A stretch of 64,000 nt of DNA from Antilocapra americana. Taxonomy: Eukaryota > Chordata > Mammalia > Artiodactyla > Antilocapridae. The translations under genes and the position numbers were made by a program. Position 1 is the first letter of the stretch. Every line of letters begins with the position of its first letter. Positions 44,856 through 55,239 of the stretch are shown here, one piece after another. Where the stretch lies: positions 1,222,027 through 1,286,026 of the forward strand of contig ML660210.1 of NCBI GenBank assembly GCA_007570785.1. Reading direction: 5' to 3'. The notes under the pieces are model-generated. The model was not told the DNA's origin. It made no database searches and was given only the letters and a program-made list of their open reading frames with translations.

Positions 44856-45000
44856 TGCATGCAGTGTCGCTTCTGTAGTGTCTGACTCTTTACAACTCTG
44901 TGGCCTGTGGCCTGTGGCCTGCCAGGCTTCTCTTTCAGGGAGGAGGGGAGTTCTCCAGGCAAGAATACTGGAGCGTATTGGCCAATACTGGTTGTCATAC
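44856..45000 (-). mobile_element. Bov-A-like module within the L1 5'UTR
   Basis: 'AGTGTCTGACTCTTTACAAC' and 'TTCTCCAGGCAAGAATACTG' match antisense Bov-A, but there is no TSD, no tail and no full SINE. GTGGCCT is tripled near 44900-44920. I recall this block in other ruminant L1 5'UTRs, so it may be a fixed part of the family rather than a private insertion. Confidence 0.7.
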
Positions 45001-45649
45001 CCTTCTAGAACATTGTATTTCCTGCTGCCCTAGCCTCCAAATCCTCTGAGTACCTGGTGCTGCCAGAACCCCTGCAACCCAAGCAGCTGCACCACCTCCA
45101 CACCTGGCCCTCACAGGGGCAAACCCAAGTCCTCCAGGGCAGCCTCAGAAGGAAACCCCAGCGGATGACCCACATGCAGAGGCAGAAATAAAACCACAAT
45201 TGAAACCCAGGGGCAGTGTGGCTAAGGAAGAAGACCCAAAACCCTCCCACCAGGTGTATAAGGTGTAGATTAAATCCACATGATTAACTAGGCAGACTCT
45301 GTGTCTGTGGAATAAATAAAAGGTCATTGAGAGCTCCCACAAAAGAAAATGCACTAGTTCTAATGCCTGTGAACATTAGAGGCAAGAACACAGAGCAGTA
45401 GGAGAAGATTAGAATCTGAGCTGCCCCCGCAGCAGATCCAGAGATCAACACAGTATTAGAGGGCATCCTAGGGAGATGAAGTGGACTGTGACTCCCAGGG
45501 AGGGAAAGAACCCTGACAGCAGTGAGTCAAGAAAAATATTTATTATTCTTATGTTTTGATTTGCTCTGTTAATTCTTTTGATATTTTTCCTCCTCTCTGT
45601 TGTAGTAGTTAATTTTATTGGCACTATGAAATCTAAGTTTTTCAGCTTA

Positions 45650-46025
45650 TTCTACATTTATTCCATTGTTTGCTTTTCCTACTGTTATTTTCCCCTTGCA
45701 GTTAATCTTTGATATATATATATAAATCTTCCTCATCTACATCTATTTAACTTTGCATATCTATTCTTTCTTTCTTTTCTTTCTTTCCTTTCCTCTCAAT
45801 ATATTTCTCAATTTTATTTCCCTTGCTTTATTCCCCAATTGTCACCTTGCTTTAGTATTTTTTACCAGTTTGTTCTTAAGTTAGTTTTGTTCTGGTATAT
45901 ACAATTTTAGGTTCCCTTTGTTAGCCGGGTCAATCTATTGTACTTCGTTAGACTACTTTGATTTTGCTTATGGGTGTATATATTTATGTGTATATTCAGG
46001 CATACTTTTTATTGTTATTATAAGC
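45650..46025 (+). repeat. L1 5'UTR direct repeat, copy 1
   Basis: Starts 'TTCTACATTTATTCCATTG', includes 'TATTCTTTCTTTCTTTTC' and 'GGGTCAATCTATTG', and ends with a TA-rich 'GGGTGTATATATTTATG'. The same order recurs 498 bp downstream. Confidence 0.8.
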
Positions 46026-46147
46026 CTCTGCATCTACATTGGGCTTTTTCAGTTCTGTGGAATTTTCCTTTTATTTTCTTTCTTGCTTCTTCCATTTTTT
46101 ATCTTTTCTCTTTTTTATAGTTTTAATTTTTAAAACTTATTATATTT

Positions 46148-46500
46148 TTCTATATTTATTCCTTTGTTTGCTTTTCCTACTGTTTTTTCCCCTTGCATTT
46201 AGCTTTAATATATATAAATCTTCTTCATCTACCTCTGTTTAACTTTGAATACCTATTCTTTCTTTCTTTTCTTTCTTTCGTCTCCTCTCAACATATTTGT
46301 CAGTTTTGTTTTCATTGCTTTATTCCCCACTTAGCACCTTTAGTTTTGTTTTCCAGTTTGTACTTTAGTTAGTTTTGTTCTTAACTGGTAAATATAATTT
46401 TTTATTTCCTTGTAAGCTGGGTCAATCAGTTGTAGTTTATATTTGTTGGACTGTTTTGACTTTGCTGATGGGTGTATATGTATAGGTGTATATTCCATTA
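46148..46500 (+). repeat. L1 5'UTR direct repeat, copy 2
   Basis: Starts 'TTCTATATTTATTCCTTTG', with 'TATTCTTTCTTTCTTTTC', 'GGGTCAATCAGTTG' and 'GGGTGTATATGTATAGG' in the same order as copy 1. By eye roughly three quarters identical. Confidence 0.8.
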
Positions 46501-46718
46501 TTTTAATTATTATTTGCCTGATTTGTAACTCCCATTTTCTGGGGTTCTTCTTTGGTTTCTCATTTTTGGATATTTGTTTTAATCTCACTTAATGCCATAA
46601 TAAACCACTTGTGGAAGCTTCATTCCTGGCCAGAGATCAAGCCCTTACCTTTTGTAGTGTGAGCACTGACTTCAAGGCCTTAGACTACAAGAGAACTAAC
46701 CCTAGGATGTATTAAATA

Positions 46719-48150
46719 GTGAGAATTCACACAAAGCAAACCACTGTAATACAAGACCCAGCTCCCTATGCAGGATGCTCATCTAAACAACAAACAAAAC
46801 AAAAATACAAAGCCAGTCATCAGCAGACAAGACTTATTACCTCACCCAACTTGGCCCATCAGAGGAAAACTAAAGTAACAAATAAAAAAAACAAAAACTT
46901 AGCACACATCTCACCCTATAAGAAGCTTACAGAAACCACTGGACAAACCTTAGAGGGCAGAAACCAAAAGGAAAAAAGAATTCAATCTTGTAGCCTGGGA
47001 AAAGGAGACCTCAAACATAGTCAGTTCAGAAAAAATAATGAAAAGGCTGAGAGATACTACAAAAATGAAGAAACAAACCAGAAACAAGAAGCCCAAATAA
47101 ATGAAAAGGAAATAAGCAAATTACATGAAAAAGACTTCAGAATAATGATAGTAAAGATGATCAAAAACCTTGAGACAAAAATGGAGAAAATGTAAGAATC
47201 AATTAGCAAAGACCTGCAAGAATTAAAGAATAAACATGCAGGGACAGACAATACAATTACTGACATTAAGAATATGATAGAAGGAATCAATAGCATAATA
47301 TCTGAAGCAAAAGAATGAATCAGTGAGCTGGAAGATAAAATGGTGGAAATAACTTCTGAAGAGCAGAATAAAGTAAAAAGAATGTAAAGAATTGAGGATA
47401 GTCTCAGAGACCTCTGGAACAATATCAAATGCACTAACATTCAAATGATAAGGATCCCAGAAGAACAAGTCTCTGGTCACAGAAGCTTCTCTTGTGACTC
47501 AGCTGATAAAGAATCCTCCTGCAATGCTGGAAACCTGAGTTTGATCCCTGGGTCAGGAAGATACCCTGGAGAAGGGAAAGTTTACCCACCCCAGTATTCT
47601 GGGCTGGAGAATTTCATAGACTGTATAGTTCATGGGGTCTCGAAGAGTCGGACAAGACTGAGCAACTTTCACTTTCATTTTCAGAAGAAGAAGAGAAAAA
47701 GAAATGGTATGAGAAAGTTTTTGAAGAGATTATAGTTGAAAATTTCCCCAACATGGAAAAGGAAATAGTTAATCAAGTCCAAGAGGCATAAAGAGCCCCA
47801 CACAGGATAAACCTAAGAAGAAACATATCAAGGCGCATGCTAATCAAACTAACAAAGAATAACACAAAGAAAGAATATTAAAAGCAGTAAGGGAGAATTA
47901 ACAAGTAATATTCAAGGGAAACCCCATACATTTAACAGCTGATCTTTCAGAAACTTTGCAGGCCAGACTGGGATGGCAGGATATATTTAAAGTACTGAAA
48001 GGGAAAAAATCTACAACCAAGATTACTGTACCTGGCAAGGATCTCATTCAAAGCTTATGGAGAAATCAAAAGCTTTTCAGACAAGCAAAAAATAAGAGAA
48101 TTCAGTACCACAAAACCAGCTTTACAACAAATGTTAAATGGAGTTACATA
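46719..48150 (+). pseudogene. L1 ORF1 (RNA-binding protein) remnant
   Basis: An open frame of 158 codons (46719-47195) covers the variable N-terminus and the start of the coiled coil (EKDFRIMIVKMIKNLETKME). After a TAA the coiled coil continues (ITDIKNMIEGINSIISEAKE), with further stops. RIEDSLRDLWNNIKCTNIQ at 47390-47445 is the RRM start. A Bov-tA splits it at 47470. The C-terminal domain follows (LTADLSETLQARLGWQDIFK). At least three stops plus the SINE make it non-functional. ORF1p normally coats L1 RNA as a trimer. Confidence 0.88.
47470..47681 (+). mobile_element. Bov-tA SINE with TSD, inside L1 ORF1
   Basis: tRNA-like part 'CTTGTGACTCAGCTGATAAA' to the 'GAGCAACTTTCACTTTCATT' end. Flanks CAGAAGAACAAG (47458-47469) and CAGAAGAAGAAG (47682-47693) are a 12-bp TSD with one mismatch. 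About 17 extra bases (TCTCTGGTCACAGAAGC...) precede the usual SINE start. Confidence 0.9.
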
Positions 48151-48159
48151 GTCAAAAAA

Positions 48160-49250
48160 TATAAGAGAAGAAAAATGAGCTGAAGGAATCAACCCTCCTG
48201 ACTTTAGATTATACTACAAAGGTACCATCATCGAGACAGTATGATACTGGCACAGAAACAGAAATATAGACCAATGTAACAAGATAGAAAGCCCAGAAAT
48301 AAAGCCATGCACCTATGGATACCTTATTTTTGACAAAGGAGACAAGAATATACAATGGGGCAAAGACAGCCTCTTCAATAAATGATGTTGGGAAAACTGG
48401 ACAGCTACATGTAAAAGAATGAAATAAGCACACTTCCTAACACCGTACACAAAGATAAACTCAAAATTGATTAAAGACCTAAATGTAAGACCAGATGCTA
48501 TAAAACTCTTAGAGGAAAACATAGGGAAAACACTCGATGACATAAATTAAAGGAAGATCCTCTATGACCCACCTCCTAGAGTAATGGAAATAAAAAAGTA
48601 GACAAGTGGGACCTGATTAAACTTAAAAGTTTTTGCACAGCAAAGGAGACTATAAGCAAGGTGAGAAGACAACCCTCAGAATGGAATAAAATAATAATAA
48701 ATGAAACAACTGACAAAGATTAATTTCCAAAATATACAAACAGCTCACATAACTCAATACCAGGAAAGCAAACAACCCAATCATAAAGTGGGAAAACACC
48801 CATTCAGACATTTCTCAAAAGAAGACATAGAGATGGCTAATAAACATGTGAAAAGATACTTAACATCTCTCATTATTAGAGAAATGCAAATCAAAATCAC
48901 AATCAGATATCACCTCACACAGGTCAGAATGGCCATCACCAAAAGTCTACAGAAAATAAATGCTGGAGAGGGTGTGGAGAAAAGGGAATGCTCCTGCACT
49001 CTTGGAGGGAATGTAAATTGATACAGCCACTGTGGAAGACAGTATGGAAATTCCTTAAAAACCTAGGAATAAAACCAACATATGGCCCAGCAATCCAACT
49101 CCTAGTCATATACCCTGAAGAAACCACGGTTGAAAAAGACACATTGTTCACTGTAGTACTGTTTATAATAGCTAGAACATGAAAGCAACCTAGAAACCCA
49201 TCAAGAGATGAATGGATAAAGAAATTGTTGTACATATACTCAATGGACTA
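48160..49250 (+). pseudogene. L1 ORF2 C-terminal remnant after a large internal deletion
   Basis: Directly after the ORF1 C-terminus the sequence jumps to 'GGAATCAACCCTCCTGACTT', near the ORF2 C-terminal third. Endonuclease and RT (about 2.5-3 kb) are absent. Pieces such as [19 protein letters not shown] are visible at 48803-48859, with frameshifts elsewhere. The copy ends at about 49250 without 3'UTR, where a BovB starts. Confidence 0.87.
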
Positions 49251-49412
49251 TTCAGTTCAATTCAGTCACTCAGTCGTGTCCAACTCTTTGCGACTCCATG
49301 AATTGCAGCATGCCAGGCTTTCCTGTCCATCACCAACTCCTGGAGTTTCCCGGAACTCATGTCTATCAAGTCGGTAATGCCAACCAGCCATCTCATCCTC
49401 TGTTGTCCCCTT
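49251..49412 (-). mobile_element. BovB 3' segment of a 5'-inverted insertion (A)
   Basis: Complement of the last ~160 bp of BovB, from 'TTCAGTTCAATTCAGTCACT' to 'CATCCTCTGTTGTCCCC'. The neighbouring sense segment ends about 10 bp upstream of this point in BovB coordinates. Confidence 0.92.
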
Positions 49413-49731
49413 AAAGAAGAGACATCACTTTGTCAACAAAGGTCTGTCTAGTCAAGGCTCTGGTTTTTCCAGGAGTCATGTATGGATGTGAGAGTAGGAA
49501 TGTGAAGAAAGCTGAGCACTGAAGAATTGATGCTTTTGAACTGTGGTGTTGGAGAAGACTCTTGAGAGTCCCTTGGACTGCAAGGCGATCCAACCAGTCC
49601 ATCCTAAAGGAGATCAGTCCTGGGTGTTCATTGGAAGGACTGATATTGAAGCTGAAACTCCAATACTTTGGTCACCTCATGTGAAGAGTTGACTCGTTGG
49701 AAAAGACCTTGATGCTGGGAAGAATTGGGGG
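49411..49731 (+). mobile_element. BovB inverted 5' segment (A)
   Basis: Sense BovB from 'AAAGAAGAGACATCACTTTG' to 'TGCTGGGAAGAATTGGGGG'. On the minus strand the pair reads [inverted 5' part][3' end], the product expected of twin priming, with ~10 bp lost between the parts. The coding remnant includes FELWCWRRLLRVPW-type sequence. Confidence 0.92.
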
Positions 49732-49932
49732 ATTTGCTTTGTTGCACTTCAAATATATTGCATTTTTAAATGAATTGTTGATTATTGGCAATCCTGCATT
49801 GTCAGATGATGGTCAGAACTTTCTAGCAATAAAGTATTTTTAATACTTAAAATATGTATTTTTTAGATATGAGATATGTATTTTTTAGTCACAATGTTAT
49901 TGCACAGTTAATACACTATGGTATAGTTTAAA
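49732..49932 (-). mobile_element. Tigger1-like DNA transposon fragment, part 1
   Basis: 'TTTGCTTTGTTGCACTTC', then a jump to 'CAGATGATGGTCAGAACTTT', 'AGCAATAAAGTATTTTTAA' and 'TTATTGCACAGTTAATACAC'. These match the reverse of the Tigger1 5' part as I recall it, already internally deleted. Interrupted by a Bov-A2. Confidence 0.65.
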
Positions 49933-50200
49933 TGGGGAAGGTAACGACAACCCACTCCGGTACTCTTGCCTGGAAAATCCCATGAATGGAGGAGCCTGAT
50001 AGGCTACAGTCCATGGGGTCACTAAGAGTCGGACACAATTGAACGACTTCACTTTCACTTTCACGCATTGGAGATGGAAATGGCAACCCACTCCAGTATT
50101 CTTGCCTGGAGAATCCCAAGGACAGAGGAGCCTGGTGGGCTGCCGTCTATGGGGTTTCACAGAATCAGACACGACTGAAGAGACTTAGCAGTAGGAGCAG
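49933..50200 (+). mobile_element. Bov-A2 SINE (dimer), full length
   Basis: Two Bov-A units in tandem. The first ends 'AACGACTTCACTTTCACTTT'. A 'CACGCATTGGAGATGGAAAT' linker opens the second, which closes 'AGAGACTTAGCAGTAGGAGC'. Flanks TATAGTTTAAA (49922-49932) and CATAGTGTAAA (50201-50211) are a probable TSD. A relatively young, ruminant-specific SINE. Confidence 0.92.
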
Positions 50201-50330
50201 CATAGTGTAAACATAACGTTTATATGCCCTGGGAAACTAAAAACTTCCTGTGACTCATTTTATTGTGATATACATTTTACTGCAATGGTCTGAAATTGAA
50301 ACTGAAACATTTCCAAAATATTCCTGTTTA
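50201..50330 (-). mobile_element. Tigger1-like DNA transposon fragment, part 2
   Basis: 'CATAGTGTAAACATAACGTT', 'GTGACTCATTTTATTGTGAT' and 'TGCAATGGTCTGAAATTGAA', ending near the terminal inverted repeat. Continues part 1 across the SINE. Confidence 0.7.
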
Positions 50331-51139
50331 TGCAAACACATATAAGAGACTTTATTATCTTTGGATAGGGGGGTCCAGAAACCAGTCCTTGAGGGGTGAC
50401 TATATTCTCACTATCCAGTTATTCTTCTGATGCATTCTTTCAGGACCAGCTTTTCTAAAACATATTTTGGATTGTGGCAATTACCAGTTGAGAAAGTTCT
50501 GTGGATCTACACGGGTTTCTGGAATAAGAACAAACTCTTTAGAATGATACTTAAAGTTGCCTACATTCTCATTGTAACTGCTTCAGGTTTGTTTCTCACT
50601 AGTAAGCATCATTAGCATTTCACAGTGTGTCATACAGATGACATTCATAATGTCACTGGTGGCATGTATGGTAATTTAGGTGGTGATAAAAATTTTATAT
50701 ACACGTATACATATATATATACATAAAATTAAACATATGTATATATAATTTTTGTAAGAAAAACTGGTTGATTAAGGAAAACTATAAATTAGATTTTTGA
50801 TAGAGTTATGAAACTATGGTTATTTATTTAACATGACACACAAATATGTAACTATATACAATAATTACTGTCTTTAAGAACACATAACTCCTAAGCAGCT
50901 TTCCATTTTGTCTTCTAAGTATTCTGCAACCATTCTTACTTAAAACATCGGTTATTCCCATACTCATAAACATCACCAATATGCATCTGAATTTTATTTC
51001 CTTATGCCACTATCAAAACTGAAGGACAAAGACTGTTTTGTTTTGTTTTGTTTGTCTGGCACTTTGCCAAGCACCTTGTGGCTATTACAATCCTTAGTAA
51101 ATTATTATTAAATTATAGCAAGTCTGTCAATAACCGAAG
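50331..51139. other. Unassigned sequence with TA-rich tract
   Basis: Includes an imperfect (TA)n/(CATA)n stretch near 50693-50750 and (TTTTG)n near 51033-51050. No gene recognised. Confidence 0.45.
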
Positions 51140-53371
51140 TAGTTCAGTTCAATTGTTCAGTCGTGTCAGACTCTTTGTGACCCAATAGACTGGAGCACAA
51201 CAGGCTTCTCTGTGCAACATCAACTCCAGAGTTTGCTCAAACTCATGTTCATCGAATCGGTGATGCCATCCAACAATCTCATTCTCTGTTGTCCCCATCT
51301 CCTCCTGCCTTCAATATTTCCCAGGTTCAGGGTCTTTTCGAATGAGTCAGTTCTTCACATCAGGTGGCCAAAATATTGGAATTTCAGCTTCAGGACCAAT
51401 CCTTCCAATGAATATTCAGGACTGATTTCCTTTAGTATGGACTGGTTGCATCTCCTTCCAGTTCAAGGGACTCTCAAGAATCTTCTCCAACACTGCAATT
51501 CAAAAGCATCAATTCTTTGGTGCTTAGGTTTCTTTATAGTCCAAATCTCACATCCATATATGACTACTGAAAAAGCCATAGCCTTGACTAGATGGACCTT
51601 TGTTGACAAAGTAATGTCTCTGCTCTTTAATATGCTGTCTAGGTTGATCATAACTTTTCTTCCTAGGAACAAGTATCTTTTAATCTCATGGCTGCAGTCA
51701 CTATCTGCAGTGGCTTTGGAGACTCTCCAAAATAAAGTCTGACACTGTTTGCACTGTTTTCCCATCTATTTGCCATGAAATGATGGACCTGATGGAATCA
51801 TTCTTAGTTTTCTGAATATTGAGTTTTAAGCCAACTTTTTCACTCTCCTCTTTCATCTTCATCAAGAGGCTCTTTAGTTCTTCTTCACTTTCTGCCATAA
51901 GGGTGGTGTCCTGTCAATATCTGAGGTTATTGGTATTTATCCCAACAATCTTGATTCCAGCTTGTGGTTCATCCAGCCCAGCATTTCTCATGATGTCTTC
52001 TGCATACAAGTTAAATAAGCAGGGCAACAATATACAGCCTTGACATACTCCTTTTCTTATTTCGAACCAGTCTGTTGTCCCATGTCCAGTTCTAACTGTT
52101 GCTTCCTGACCTGCATACAGATTTCTCAAGAGACAGGTCAGATGGTCTGGTATTCCCATCTCTTTCAGAATTTTCCACAGTTTATTGTGATCCACACAGT
52201 CAAAGGCTTTGGCATAGTCAATAAAGCAGAAATAGATGTTTTTCTGAAACTCTCTTACTTTTTCTATGAACCAATGGTTTTGGCAATTTGATCTCTGGTT
52301 CCTCTGCCTTTTCTAAATCCAGCTTAAATGTCTGAAAGTTCACAGTTCTTGTACTGTTGAAGCCTAGCTTGGAGAATTTTGAGCATTACTTTACTAGTGT
52401 GTGAGATGAGTGTAACTCTGCTGTAGGTTGAACATTCTTTGACATTGCCTTTCTTTGGCATTGGAATGAAAACTGACCTTTTCCAGTCCTGTGGCCACTG
52501 CTGAGTTTTCCAAATTTACTGTCATATTGAGTGTAGCACTTTCACAGCATCATCTTTTAGGATTCGAAATCGCTCAACTGGAATTCCATCACCTCCACTA
52601 GCTTTGTTTGTAGTGATGCTTCCTAAGACATTTCAGGATGTCTCTCGCTAGGTGAGTGACCATACCATTGTGATTATCTGGGTCATGAAGATCTTTTCTG
52701 TATAGTTTTTCTGTGTATTCTTTTTTTTTTTTCCTATGTATTCCTGCCAATTCTCAATACCTTCTGCTTATGTTAGGTCTATGCCATTTCTGTCCTTTAT
52801 TGTTCACTTCTTTGCCTTGGTTTCTCTAATTTTCTTGAAGAGATCTCTAATCTTCCCCATTCTATTGTTTTCCTCTGTTTCTTTGTATGGATAACAGAGG
52901 AAGGCTTTCTTATCTCTCCTTGCTATTCTTTGGAACTCTGCATTCAAATAGATATATCTTTCCTTTTCTCCTTTACCTGTTGCTTCTCTTCTTTTCACAG
53001 CTATTTATAAGGCCTTCTCAGTTAGCCATTTTGATTTTTTGCATTTATTTTTCTTGGGGATAGTCTTGATCCCTGTCTTCTATTCAATGTCATGCACATT
53101 CAGGCAGACACATTATCAGATCTATTCCCTTGAAACTATTTCTCACTTCTACTGTATAATCATAAGAGATTTAGTTCAGTCATACCTGAATGGTTTAGCT
53201 GTTTTCCCTACTTTCTTCAATTTATGTCTGAATTTGGCAACAAGGAGTTCATGATCTGAGCCATAGTCAGTTCCTGGTCTTGTTTTTGCTGACGGTATAG
53301 AGCTTCTTCATCTTTGGCTGCAAAGACTATAATCAATCTGGTTTCAGTATTGAGCATCTGTTAGGTCCATG
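51140..53371 (-). pseudogene. BovB LINE, 3' segment of a 5'-inverted insertion (B), pol remnant
   Basis: A 2.2-kb antisense BovB from the 3' terminus through the RT to the end of the endonuclease region ('CATGGACCTAACAGATGC' on the minus strand). Minus-strand frames show NKLWKILKEMGIPDHLTCLL (RT palm), GVCQGCILLPCLFNLYAED (motif B) and, at motif C, a stop inside the YADD box (LRY* then DTTLM in another frame). AESEEELKSLLMKMKEESEK follows, then the C-terminal AMAFSVVIYGCEIWTIKKPK. The linker keeps AEFQRIARRDKKAF at 52804-52998. Non-functional but the most complete BovB in the window. Confidence 0.93.
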
Positions 53372-53903
53372 AATCAAGGCAAATTGGAAGTGGTCAAACA
53401 GGAGATGGCAAGAGTGAGCATCGACATTTTAGGGATCAGCAAACTAAAATGGACTTGAAAGGGTGAATTAACTCTGCTATTACCTTCTTATCTACTATTG
53501 TTGGCAAGAATCCTGCAGAAGAAATAGAATAGCCATCATAGTCAACATAAGAGTCTGACAGGCAGTACTTGGATGCAATCACAAAAACGACAGAATGATC
53601 TCTGTTCATTTCCAAGACAAACCATTCAATATCACAGTAATCAAAGTCTATGCCCCAACCAGTAATGCTGAAGAAGCTGAAGTTGAATAGTTCTATGAAG
53701 ACCTTCAAGACCTTCTAAAATTAACAACCAAAAAAGATGTCCTTTTGATTATAGAAATGCAAACATAGGAAGTCAAGAAACTCCTGTAGTAACAGGCAAA
53801 TTTGGCCTTGGAGAACAGAATGAAGCAAGGCAAAGTCTAATAGAGTTTTGCCAAGAGAATGCACCGGTCATAGCAAACACCCTCTTCCAACAACACAAAA
53901 GAA
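53372..53903 (+). pseudogene. BovB endonuclease, inverted 5' segment (B)
   Basis: Sense strand of the BovB APE-type endonuclease: 'AATCAAGGCAAATTGGAAGT', ILGISKLKW, VYAPTSNAEEAEVE (frame change) and GSQETPVVTGKFGLGEQNEA, ending 'CAACAACACAAAAGAA'. It stops about where segment 51140-53371 begins in element coordinates. In ISKLKW the expected catalytic Glu of ISELKW is Lys (AAA at 53441-53443), consistent with CpG decay. Multiple stops. Confidence 0.92.
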
Positions 53904-53964
53904 TATCCACTGATCAGTAAAACTGATCCAAATTCTTTTCTACTTTCCAAGTTTGCTGTCATTT

Positions 53965-54076
53965 TCCTCTAAACAAATCATTGAGTCCAGATGACCTCAC
54001 TGGAAATTTTTAACAACAATTTTGAAAGGAAATAATCATTCAATACAAACTCCTTCAGAAAATGGAGGAAGAATGC
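53965..54076 (+). mobile_element. Old L1 ORF2 fragment, part 1
   Basis: 'CCAGATGACCTCACTGGAAA' and 'ACTCCTTCAGAAAATGGAGG' correspond to the L1 ORF2 stretch just before the RT. Interrupted by a Bov-tA. Confidence 0.55.
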
Positions 54077-54284
54077 TGTTACTGCTGTTTAGTCAGTAAG
54101 TTCTGTCTGATTCTTTGCAAACCATGGACTGTAGCCTCCCAGGCTCCTCTGTCCATGGGATTTCCCAGGCAAACATACTGGGGTGGACTGCCATTTCCTT
54201 CTCCAGGGTATCTTCCCAGCCCAGTGATTGAATAGGCATTTCCTGCTTGGCAGTCTGTTTCTTTACCACTGAGCCATCTGGGAA
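54077..54284 (-). mobile_element. Bov-tA SINE, antisense, inside old L1
   Basis: 'TACTGCTGTTTAGTCAGTAA' to 'TTACCACTGAGCCATCTGGG'. GGAAGAATG before and AGAAGAATG after (about 54066 and 54287) may be the TSD. Confidence 0.9.
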
Positions 54285-54475
54285 GAAGAATGAAGACTTC
54301 TGAATCACCTAATGACAATATTACATGATCAGCTACAGTTAAATATCCCTTCCCCAAATAGATGCAATAATTTCTACCAAATGTGCAAATCAAATTGAGC
54401 AATATATTGCAAGAGACTACACCATGTAGGCATGGCTTATAACAGAATTGATATTTTAACATTCAAAAATAAAGT
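54285..54475 (+). mobile_element. Old L1 ORF2 fragment, part 2
   Basis: 'AATAGATGCAATAATTTCTA', 'GAGACTACACCATGTAGGCA' and 'ATATTTTAACATTCAAAAAT' follow L1 ORF2 RT order at high divergence. Confidence 0.55.
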
Positions 54476-55239
54476 TATATAATTGACCACTCTTCTGCCT
54501 ATATCCTATTGTCTTACTTATATCTGTGCTTCTCCAGGAAAATGAAACATAAACATAGTTATCAGATAGGATTTATAATCAACAAAATCTTAAAGGTCAT
54601 CACACATTCAGATCAACTGAAAAGTTAACACATTAAGAAGTCCAAATGATCGATAAAAACTTTCATAAAAAAAGAAAGGTCAAAGCTTTTTGGAAGTGAG
54701 CTCCAAAGAGTATTTTTATTTTCTGTCCGTATGAACAGGGTTTATGACAATGGGAAATGTTTAATAAAGAATATGCTAATGAAGGTGATTGAAATGTCAA
54801 ATAATCTATAAAAATGAGTAGTCTTTCAGAAAACTTTACCATTTTAATGTGATAGGAAGCTAATATTTTACAGAATTTTTGCCTAAAATATAACTATCAT
54901 AATTTGCAAATGGGCTGATACCAACTACAATGATTATTTTGGCATATTTTAAAAAATAAACATGTACACTGCAGAAAACTTTATAATAATAAAGATGTAT
55001 AAAAAGGAAAATAAAATCCATTCAAGATGGCCAATAGTAACATTTTTACAATATCAGTAAATATCTTTATAAAGAAGCTTTGACATAATCCATTTCTGGA
55101 TTCTTGACTGTGTTCCCAATAGTTTCTTTGAAAAACAACTTTCTTCCTTTTGATAGTTGCATCTAAAACAATTAAAAAATGGAAAATGTTACACACACAT
55201 CTACAGATATATAGATGCAACTTAATTGGAATACTTTTT
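54476..55239. other. Unassigned AT-rich sequence
   Basis: Nothing recognised. The small open frame at 54981-55220 on the minus strand has no recognisable domain. Confidence 0.5.

Larger units (their letters stand above)
43817..46718 (+). promoter_or_regulatory. Ruminant L1 5'UTR (internal promoter region)
   Basis: Begins at 'GAGGAACAAGATGGCAGAGG', the typical start of artiodactyl L1s. The first ~1.7 kb is GC-rich, then a T-rich ~1.1 kb precedes ORF1. L1 5'UTRs hold the internal RNA polymerase II promoter. Two unusual components are a SINE-like antisense module (about 44856-45000) and two diverged direct repeats (45650-46025 and 46148-46500). Open frames here lie mostly on the minus strand and are not genes. 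Confidence 0.9.

Noticed and set aside
43803..45466. Cluster of minus-strand open frames in a GC-rich block, like a CpG-island gene
   Set aside because: The block is the L1 5'UTR in plus orientation. The frames have no start context, no conserved domain and overlap one another.
46719..47195. 158-codon frame as a novel lysine- and glutamine-rich protein
   Set aside because: Position after the L1 5'UTR, the coiled-coil and the RRM-like continuation identify it as decayed L1 ORF1.
51212..51742. 176-codon plus-strand frame, the longest in the window
   Set aside because: Antisense shadow of BovB. The same frame wording (SVMPSNHLILCCP) appears antisense to BovB copies at 1872, 4465, 13738 and elsewhere.
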